A DNA stretch of 19,345 nucleotides from contig LT636050.1 of assembly GCA_900128565.1 (NCBI GenBank), positions 1 to 19,345 of the forward strand, given 5' to 3'. The stretch comes from Stramenopiles sp. TOSAG23-6. Taxonomy: Eukaryota > Sar. How positions within the stretch are numbered: position 1 is the stretch's first letter; the number at the start of each line of letters is the position of its first letter. Shown one piece after another: positions 6,776 to 15,082 of this stretch. The notes beneath the pieces were generated by a model. It had not been told where the DNA came from. It did not search any database and saw only the letters and a program-made list of their open reading frames with translations. The translations under genes were made by a program, and so were the position numbers.

Positions 6776-9171
6776 CTACAAAGGTATCTTCATTCTAGCA
6801 ACAGAAACAGCATGATCCAGTAGAGTGCAATCTACATGATTAGGCAGTGTTACTTTTAATCTTGGCGTTCGTTTCATTTCACGTTTTATCGCATCTTCAG
6901 CATTATTATTTTTAGCCCATGATCTACGAGAAATTCCATTGTTTACATCCCAGAGTAAGACACTCTTTGCACGTTCGGCAGCCTCTAACGTTCCATCCAA
7001 TACAAGTCCAAATCCACCGTTAATAACCTCACCCCATCCGCAACCACCACCATTATGCAAAGCTACCCAAGTACATCCTCTAATAGCATCTCCGACAAAG
7101 TTTTGAACGGCCATATCAGCACAAAAATGAGAACCATCTTCAATATTACTTGTTTCTCTATATGGAGAATCTGTACCACTTACATCATGATGATCACGTG
7201 ATAAAATTACAGGACCTTTCAACTTTCCCGATGCTATCGCTTCATTAAATGCCAATGCAATTTTTGTTCTACCCTCACAGTCCGCATAAAGTATTCGAGC
7301 TTCAGAGCCAACGACAAGGTTGTTACTTTCAGCATTTTCAATCCACATAATATTATCATTGAGCTGTGCAATTACTTTCGCAGGTGCAAGTTCCTTTTGC
7401 TCTGTCATTACTTGAGCAGCAATTGTATCAGTCATTTTCAAATCATCATGATTTAGACTTGTACATATATTGTAAAGAAATATTTTTTTTGTAAAATTTG
7501 TTAGGTACGAAATTTCGTATCAAAAAAAAAATAAAATTGAAATAGATGATGAAAACGTACAAACCCATCGAAAAGGTCCAAAACCCAAAGAAAATATATC
7601 ACCCATTATATCTTGAACATAAGAGGGATAACGAAAATTAATATTTGAATTATTTTCTTCAGCAGCATTACATTTCGTGTTTGTATTAACTTCTTCAGAG
7701 GAAACAATAGATACATCAGCACCAGCAGCAGCAGCTTCCTTTAAAAATGCATTTCCATAATCCCAAAAAAAAACTCCTTTTGAAGCTAAATTATTTATTG
7801 CATTCACCTGACGACGAAGAGATTTTTGGACGCACTCTTTAAACAATTTTGGATTTTTCACCATGAGTTCGTTCGATTCTTCTACAGATAAATCTACGGG
7901 GTAATAACCACCGGCCCAAGGGTTGTGGAGAGACGTTTGGTCTGAACCTAAATCAATCAGGACTTCTCCAGTTTTATCAGCAATAGAAGAAAATTTTTCC
8001 CAGACATCAACAATATTTCCATGGAAACCAATTGAAATAGATTCCTTTTTTGCTTTTGCTTCTCTCGTACGATGAATTAATTCATCAATATCAGTAATTT
8101 TTTCCAAGACCCATCCTTGCTCGTGTCTTTTATTTAAAGCATCTTCATTAACCTCACATAATATACCTACAGCACCACACACAACAGCAGCTTTGGCTTG
8201 TGCACCACTCATTCCACCAAGGCCAGAGGATAAATAAACTTTCCCTGATAAGTTGGATGACCCAAGATATTTACGACCAGCATTCAAAATGGTAATGGTG
8301 GTACCATGTATTTTGGAAAAATATTTCACAAAAAAATCGTTAGGTACAAAATTTCGTACGAAAAAACAATCGAAATTGAAAAAAAATAAAACATACATGA
8401 ACTATACCTTGAGGACCAATATAGCAATAAGAACCTGCTGTCATTTGACCATACATGGAGACACCCATACATTGTGAAAAATATTTCAAAAACTTGAAAT
8501 TCGTTAGGAACAATATTTTTTTTGTACAAAAAAATAAACACAAAAGTCATGAAGATAACGTATAGAGCAAACATTTTCTCATAATCTTGTTTTGAACTAT
8601 GATTTGGAATAACCATACCATTCGTTAAGACACATCGAGGGGCACCAGAATGAGATGGATATATCCCTTGTGGGTGCCCAGAAGCCATAACAAGAGTTTG
8701 CTTATTATCCATTTGGCATAAATAGTACATGAGTAAGTGATACTGTGCCCAGTTGCTAAGGACTTGACCATTACCACCATACGTAACAAGTTCATGCGGA
8801 TATTGTGCAACACGATAGTCAAGATTGTTCATAACCATTAATATTATAGAAGCTGCTTGGTTACTCTCACATGGATATGTATCAAGTGGATAAGCTTTCA
8901 TTTCATATTCTGTTGGTCGGAAGCGATACATGTATATATGACCATAATTTCGAAGTTCCTCCGCAAACTCTGGAGCAAGCTCAGCATGGAATTGAGACGG
9001 GAAATAACGGAGCGCGTTCGCAATAGCCTGCGATGTCTCTGATTTCGATAAGTTAGGCCGACGTTTGGGAGCGTGAGGCACTGATGAATCTCGTGACACA
9101 GGTGGTGGAAGAGGCGATAATGGAATACCTGCAGGTAGAAGTTTTTTAAGAACAGAAGCAACGCAACTCAT
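6776..9171 (-). CDS. UROC1: Urocanate hydratase (urocanase)
   Basis: Exons (gene order) 9171-8563, 8465-8396, 8304-7560 and 7463-6776; 703 residues, close to animal UROC1 (about 676). Urocanase adds water to urocanate using tightly bound NAD+, giving 4-imidazolone-5-propionate in cytosolic histidine breakdown. Conserved blocks appear in order: YGGNGQVLSNWAQYHLL and MASGHPQG in exon 1, GVSMYGQMTAGSYCYIGPQGIVH making up all of exon 2, then GTTITILNAG, SSGLGGMSGAQAKAA (dinucleotide-binding region), DLGSDQTSLHNPWAGGYYPV and FGFGPFRWVCTS with the conserved Cys at about 475, and SRDHHDVSGTDSPYRET plus TWVALHNGGGCGWGEV in exon 4. Joining exons at the introner ends reproduces the family sequence without gain or loss of residues. 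The N-terminal 40 residues are less conserved; no clear organelle signal. The histidase and later pathway genes are not in this window. Confidence 0.97.
7464..7559 (-). mobile_element. Introner-type intron 3 of urocanase
   Basis: 96 nt, phase 2, read on the minus strand. Begins TACGTTTTCATCATC after TTTG; the core is the perfect palindrome TACGAAATTTCGTA followed by CCTAAC; ends CTTTACAATATATG. It splits the codon of the conserved Cys in FRWVCTS. Junction ambiguity spans TGTAC because exon and intron share bases. Confidence 0.9.
8305..8395 (-). mobile_element. Introner-type intron 2 of urocanase
   Basis: 91 nt, phase 1, minus strand. Begins TATGTTTTATTTTTTTTC after CATG, core CGTACGAAATTTTGTACCTAAC-like at 8336-8357, ends TTTTTCCAAAATACATG. 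The four bases before the intron (CATG) equal its last four. Splicing gives GIVH-GTTIT exactly as in the family. Confidence 0.92.
8466..8562 (-). mobile_element. Introner-type intron 1 of urocanase
   Basis: 97 nt, phase 0, minus strand. Begins TACGTTATCTTCATG after TCTA, worn core ending TTCCTAAC, ends TTTTTCACAATGTATG. Removal gives FAL-GVSMYGQ, matching urocanases. The base before the intron is A, so no GT donor is possible here; the shifted alternative is AT...AT. This is the clearest non-GT case. Confidence 0.92.
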
Positions 9172-9620
9172 CTTTAACTAATATTAAATATGGTTTCTAT
9201 TCAATATCAAGATGGTAGAATAGTAATCAACCAAAAGACCAATTTTTAGAATCTCAACAGATTAGATTGAGATTGTTTTTTTTAGTAGGAACACATAAAT
9301 GATGTCAACATAAAAACACTATTCGATTTGAGATTGAGATTTCGTGATTTCCACGGTTTCGTGTAATTTCGCAAACAATTCTCACGTGTAATCTATTGTG
9401 TTAATTCTGTTTACCTATGTTTTGTTTTTATCGGTTTTGATGTATTTACTTTGTTGTATTATGCATGTTTATTACTTATAAATAAAAATTGGCTTGCTAA
9501 AAATTTGTTTCACTCATACAAATTCCATAGCTAATACCATTCAAAATAATCGGAGACTTTTACCAAAATTTCGATTTTTTTGGAGACTTTTACCAAAATT
9601 TCGATTTTTTTTTTCTTACT
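9172..9620. other. Intergenic region between two minus-strand genes
   Basis: 449 nt with no supported gene. It should contain the urocanase promoter and the 3' end of the gene to the right. It holds a 30-nt tandem repeat (listed separately) and two GATTGAGATT-type stretches (about 9266 and 9333). No RNA gene is seen. Confidence 0.6.
9552..9611 (+). repeat. Two-copy tandem repeat, 30-nt unit
   Basis: Units 9552-9581 and 9582-9611 each read GGAGACTTTTACCAAAATTT then CGA and a T run. The copies look identical, suggesting recent duplication. It lies just past the stop of the minus-strand gene ending at 9621. Confidence 0.85.
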
Positions 9621-10690
9621 TTAGCTAAATGGACTAGAAAAGTTATAGGCATCCGGGTCAACAATAGTGACTATATCACCTTTCGATTGTTTAATTTCAG
9701 ATCCTGTGTCGCTCCACATGTATAGTAAAAAATATTTGGAATTTAAATTTTTGTTAGGTACAAAATTTTCATACAAAAAAAAATTTTAATTTAAAATTTC
9801 GAAACGTACATCCATTTTTGACAAACTTCATTATATTCCCACACTCCAGAATGTGAATAATTTTTAAATTTTCGAGATATAGAAGGGGTAAATTTTCTTG
9901 GTTTGTATGAAAAATCATCTTCTTGGCTATTCGGTGTTGAAACTCTTTGAGTAATAGGAGCACCCCATTTATCTCTTACAATAGTTTGTTGTTTTAATGA
10001 ATTAGCAACTAAATTTTCACGACGAACTTTTTGCAACTTTCTAAATTGCTGCTGAGGACTCAAATATTGTTTCTGTCTTGACATTTGTTTGTTGTTTTTA
10101 ATTGTTCTTCTCTTTCGATGTTTTTCAAATAATTCCATTTGTTTTCTTTTCTCAGTTTCTGTAAAGGATACACAATTATTCCATATTGTCTTTTTTAAAA
10201 GTTTAGGGTGATTTGGCATTTCACCACCCCAGTGCTGTCTCTGAGGTTGCTTCGCTACTGAATCAAATAGACTTTGATCCAACTCAAATTTTGATGCTTT
10301 TGGCCTAAATTTCAGATTTTTGCGAGGTAAAACTTCAGCTCTGAAATTATATTTCATACCTTGCAAGGGAGGGTCGTTTGCCTTTTGTTGATTAGAACTA
10401 TTAAAACATCTCTCATTTTGATTTCGTGTTGTTGTTGAATTCCAAAGTTTCCGTCGAACTTGCAAAATATCTTTTCGTTTTGATTGAAGGACATACTCTT
10501 TTGCTAATCGTGCTTTCTCAGGAATATCAGAGATATGAAAAACACTTTCATTCTTAGGGTAGTGGATTCTATCTCCACGACAACTTCCAATCTGAAACTT
10601 GGCCCGGGTAAAATCGTGAGTGCTTGAAGTAGAAACTTTCTTTTTAATAGGAGTTCCTCCGCTCAGACTTTCAATACTCCGACGAGACAT
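9621..10690 (-). CDS. Unrecognised basic protein, 325 residues
   Basis: Exons 10690-9809 and 9716-9621, joined across one introner-type intron; stop TAA. The start was chosen at 10690 (MSRRSIESLSGG); an in-frame ATG at 10723 would add 11 residues. Strongly Lys/Arg/Gln-rich and largely polar, with no signal peptide or membrane span. Segments that look conserved are HWGGEMPNHPKLLKKTIWNN (about 155-175), a basic helix near 180-240, RDKWGAPITQ (about 240-250), and a C-terminal block GVWEYNEVCQKWMWSDTGSE continuing to GDIVTIVDPDAYNF. The last block crosses the intron and has the look of a real domain, supporting the splice. I cannot name a family; a cytoskeletal or ciliary role is possible only by general resemblance. 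It is divergent from Rab2. Confidence 0.75.
9717..9808 (-). mobile_element. Introner-type intron in the basic-protein gene
   Basis: 92 nt, phase 0, minus strand. Begins TACGTTTCGAAATTTTAAAT after GATG, core TGAAAATTTTGTACCTAAC at about 9750-9768, ends TTTTTTACTATACATG. Flank and intron end share ATG, so the boundary can slide by up to 3 nt. Confidence 0.85.
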
Positions 10691-11027
10691 TATTATTAAT
10701 ACTAGTAATTGATTCTTATTCAAAAAATACTAGAAGCGTATCTTAATATTGTATAAAAGGAAAAATAGCGGGAAAGTAGATATAATATTGAAGGACTACT
10801 AAGTATTAAATTTTGTAACCGTGACTGCCCTTGACTGGCTAAATAAATTTGAAATTCAACTGGAAATCGCGCGACTCGAGCGCGAGCGAGAGACCTTCAA
10901 TCGTCGTCGTCGTCGCAAAAAAAAATTATCAAAGTCGAAGAGAGACTGCATAACAAACAAGAGTTTATAGTTGTTTCGCAAATTAGTAAAAGCGGCATAT
11001 TATCGACTAATAGTTTGGCCATACACA
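10691..11027. promoter_or_regulatory. Divergent intergenic region between basic-protein gene and Rab2
   Basis: 337 nt between two outward-facing genes. A GC-richer island with CGCGCGACTCGAGCGCGAGC-like sequence and four TCG repeats lies at about 10866-10917, unlike the surrounding A/T-rich DNA. It may be part of a shared promoter or Rab2 5' untranslated region. No gene seen. Confidence 0.5.
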
Positions 11028-12002
<975 letters not shown>

Positions 12003-12324
12003 TAATTTTTATTCACTTGGTGAAGTTTTGATTTTATATGTAATAATAATAATAATATTGCGTTTATTTTGTACGATTTCTTTTGTTTTTCTTTCTTATT
12101 TTTTTTTCCCAAAAATGGCACAAAGCTGTTAATGAAAAAAAAGAAAAAAAAAACGGAAATTTATAGAAAACGTATCATAAATACAGCAACAGCAACAAGT
12201 TCTCTCTTCGCCAGTACTTACACAAAGAAGAAGAATACAAAAGATTGTCACCAGTATTTATACAAAGAAGAAGAATACAAAAAAATCTCTCGGTTTTGAA
12301 AAAGTTGGCAACAACTTCAACTAA
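12003..12324. other. Intergenic region between Rab2 and FAM161-like gene
   Basis: 322 nt, A/T-rich, with a run of AAT repeats near 12042-12058 and A-rich tracts near 12135-12152. It carries a 32-nt direct repeat (listed separately) just before the start of the next gene. No gene is supported; it holds the Rab2 3' end and the next promoter. Confidence 0.6.
12211..12282 (+). repeat. Direct repeat, about 32 nt, period 40
   Basis: Copies at 12211-12242 and 12251-12282 share CCAGTAYTTAYACAAAGAAG followed by AAGAATACAAAA, differing at two sites. The region lies 43-114 bases upstream of the FAM161-like start codon. Confidence 0.85.
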
Positions 12325-14973
12325 ATGCCTCGTATAACCGTAATCAAAACCGATGGTGTGATTGGTGATCCACTACAATCAATGGTTACATTATCTGAGC
12401 CTAGTATTCATAACTACAAACTAGCTGATAAAAACGCGGAGTCAGTCGAATTTCAGCAAATGGAAAATATGGTTCGCGGAAAGTATCTTGGTAGTCCTGT
12501 TTCGAAGAAAGCTTGGGGCGTATCACCACCAACGCATGCAGCTAGAGTTCGAAGTGCTTGGTCTAACCCAAAACCTCATAATAATCCGCAAAGTCCAAGG
12601 TCAAGGACTTTAAAAGTAGATAATTCTATTGATACTTTGGATTATAAGCACCCTTCTGTTTCAGCGCAACAAAGTCCGAGATTTCGTAAGAACAAAAATA
12701 CAAACACCGACTTACTTCAAAATGAAAATGATATATCAGACCAACAAAATAAAAAACGAATGCGTAAGCCAATCACACGCAACGCGTGGGAGAATAAAAC
12801 TTTTGAGCTTTCAACTAAACAAACAATTTCAGAAAAAGTCAATGCTCTACAAGATATGTTGAAATCTCTTCAAAATGAACAAGAAGAAAATGAGCGACGC
12901 CAGCGAGAAACACTTATTCACTCTAGCGTTGAAGAAAAAGAATCTTTTGGAAATAGTGATCTATTAGAATCCAAGAATGAAATCTCTGATGAGGATATTA
13001 ACCTTGACGCCTCTGAAGCGATAACAAATCCTCTGACTCAAATGAGTATAGGAGATAGAGAAAAAGATGCTGTATTTCAAGTATTACAAGCCACACTAAA
13101 ACGTCACAGTCGTATCGTTGATATGATAATAGATGATTTAGAGTCTGCACTATCTGTATTAGATCCAGAAAAATCAGGTTATATTCCTGCTGAAATATTC
13201 AAAGAGCAACTTTTTGATGTAGGTGTAGGTCTAGAAAAATCACAGTGCAATGATATATCTATACTTTTATCAGTAAAAGAGTCTTCGATAAATAAGATAA
13301 ATGAAATATTACCTGAAAATGATGTAATGTATGTGCATTACGAACCATTTATTAAATGTTTGCGTGATGAATATATTCGAATTGACCGGGAGAAACGTGC
13401 ACGAAAAAAAACACAACTCATCAACAAAAATATGGCCGATATTAAAGACGACACAGAGTCTTCCACTTGGGCCTCGAAGATGCGTACCTGTTGGACGGAT
13501 GATGAAAGTAAGAGATGCGATTTGTTCAAAGATGAGCAGAGGAAAATGAAGAAAAGAAATAGAAGTCATCGAATTACAATCCCGAAACCTTTCAGTTTTT
13601 GTCAACGAGACGATAAAGCCGAGGAAAGATGGATGGCACGAAAAGAAGAAATTTTTCAAGAAAGAGAAGAAAAACTACATAACGAAATTAGTGCAAATGG
13701 TGGGGTATTTCACGCAAGGTCTATTCCAAGAACAACAACAGATGCGTTGTATGAGAGAATCAAAGAAGATCAAGATAATNTGAGAAAAGAAAATATTCGA
13801 GCTAGAATTCAGTATCATCAGAATCAAATCTCTGGATTTCCTGGAATGATTCTTCGTGATGAGACCATTGCTCAACGTAAAGCAAAACGGGAAAAAAAAC
13901 GAAACGAACAAAAGCGTAAAGATAATACAAAAACAAAACAAATAGTAGCAAGACCTGCTCCTCAACGACCTGAACTATCCTTCGAAGAATTACAAGAGCA
14001 GAAAGAAGAAAGCAGAAGACTTCGAATAGAACGCAGAGCACAAATTATGTTACATACATCTAAACTTCCACCGCGTATGCAATTACATGCGGATAAGATG
14101 AAATTAAAAATGGAAGAAGAAGAGTTAGATATTAAATCTAAACTAGACTCACATATACCAAAAACACGGAATATACCAAATTTTAGTCAACTTCATTCGC
14201 AGTGGGATGCAAAGAGGGCATCTCGTCGAAAGAATCACAAAGTAACAAAACCTAAACCTTTTTCATTTGAAAATGAAAAATCACGACGAAAGATTGAAGA
14301 GAAAAAGCGAAAGACACGAAGACATGAGCGTCTTAAAAGACAGGCGGAAAATACAACAAATACAAATAAAAGAGATTCATCAAAACCAAATCAAAACTCT
14401 GTAGATTCAGAGAGTTCAATATCGTCTCCATTTTCATCTCATGTGCAAAATGTTCATCCAAATGTTTCAATGACAAGATCAATGGAATTACGAATGAACA
14501 AAACACATGAGCTTCTTCGAAAGCGCCAGAATGATATTGAAAGAGAAAAGAGAGACCAACAAGTAAGGAAGAAACGCGAAGAAGAGGCGAGGAAACGTAT
14601 TACACCTATCATTAATGCGATGGAGTATAGAAGAACTCATCGAAGAGGTCACGTTACTCTTGAAATTGCAGAAAAAAAAGCAAGAGCAAAAGCTTTAAAC
14701 TTTAAAGCAACAGCAAAGAAACAAATGGAAGATTTGAAAAAGCGCTTGGAAGAGAAGATTGCCCAGAGACCATTACTATTCGAGCGGGAAATGATTTCTG
14801 CACAAAAGCAAAAGGCTCGGATGGGAGCATTATCGTCAGCAGCAAATGCTATATATGGTAGAGATGTCGGTACTGCTGGTATTGATAGATCTTCGTCTTC
14901 TGATAAATTTGGAATTTTTGAAGAGGAAGAAAGAGAAATTCTAGGTGACCAAAGTGATAGCGATGAAGAGTAA
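12325..14973 (+). CDS. FAM161-like centriole/cilium protein with EF-hand-like loop (tentative)
   Basis: Single exon of 882 residues, TAA stop; intronless despite its size. Highly charged and largely helical. N-terminal 1-130 is Ser/Pro-rich with KKAWGVSPP and NAWENKTF motifs. A coiled-coil stretch lies near 168-200. An EF-hand-like loop (DPEKSGYIPAEI) lies near 280-291. Two PKPFSF motifs, IPKPFSFCQRDDKAEERW near 417 and TKPKPFSFENEKSRRK near 639, are each followed by Arg/Glu-rich helices. PKPF-x-F followed by charged helix is characteristic of the FAM161 family (UPF0564), microtubule-binding centriolar and ciliary base proteins. The spacing between motifs is longer than in animals. The C-terminus is acidic (EEEEREILGD...DSDEE). 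Base 13780 is an N, making codon 486 NTG (Leu, Met or Val). The family call is moderate; a generic coiled-coil protein is the alternative. Confidence 0.8.
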   Translation: MPRITVIKTDGVIGDPLQSMVTLSEPSIHNYKLADKNAESVEFQQMENMVRGKYLGSPVSKKAWGVSPPTHAARVRSAWSNPKPHNNPQSPRSRTLKVDNSIDTLDYKHPSVSAQQSPRFRKNKNTNTDLLQNENDISDQQNKKRMRKPITRNAWENKTFELSTKQTISEKVNALQDMLKSLQNEQEENERRQRETLIHSSVEEKESFGNSDLLESKNEISDEDINLDASEAITNPLTQMSIGDREKDAVFQVLQATLKRHSRIVDMIIDDLESALSVLDPEKSGYIPAEIFKEQLFDVGVGLEKSQCNDISILLSVKESSINKINEILPENDVMYVHYEPFIKCLRDEYIRIDREKRARKKTQLINKNMADIKDDTESSTWASKMRTCWTDDESKRCDLFKDEQRKMKKRNRSHRITIPKPFSFCQRDDKAEERWMARKEEIFQEREEKLHNEISANGGVFHARSIPRTTTDALYERIKEDQDNXRKENIRARIQYHQNQISGFPGMILRDETIAQRKAKREKKRNEQKRKDNTKTKQIVARPAPQRPELSFEELQEQKEESRRLRIERRAQIMLHTSKLPPRMQLHADKMKLKMEEEELDIKSKLDSHIPKTRNIPNFSQLHSQWDAKRASRRKNHKVTKPKPFSFENEKSRRKIEEKKRKTRRHERLKRQAENTTNTNKRDSSKPNQNSVDSESSISSPFSSHVQNVHPNVSMTRSMELRMNKTHELLRKRQNDIEREKRDQQVRKKREEEARKRITPIINAMEYRRTHRRGHVTLEIAEKKARAKALNFKATAKKQMEDLKKRLEEKIAQRPLLFEREMISAQKQKARMGALSSAANAIYGRDVGTAGIDRSSSSDKFGIFEEEEREILGDQSDSDEE

Positions 14974-15082
14974 ATGATGATATGGGAGTTTTATTGTAAA
15001 ATGTTCCAAATATAAAACATATTAATTACTAAAATATATTATAACATATATTTTAGTTTGTAATTCGTCTATTTTTGAATAT

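Noticed and set aside
7464-8562. Introner copies as ciliate-type internally eliminated DNA (TA-bounded)
   Set aside because: Excision between TA dinucleotides would leave about six extra bases at each site, adding two residues inside highly conserved urocanase and VAC14 blocks. Removal without a footprint fits homology, and CCTAAC fits RNA splicing. Precise DNA-level removal is not fully excluded without RNA data.
13780-13780. Ambiguous base N as a sign of a broken gene
   Set aside because: It changes only one codon (NTG), and the frame stays open on both sides.
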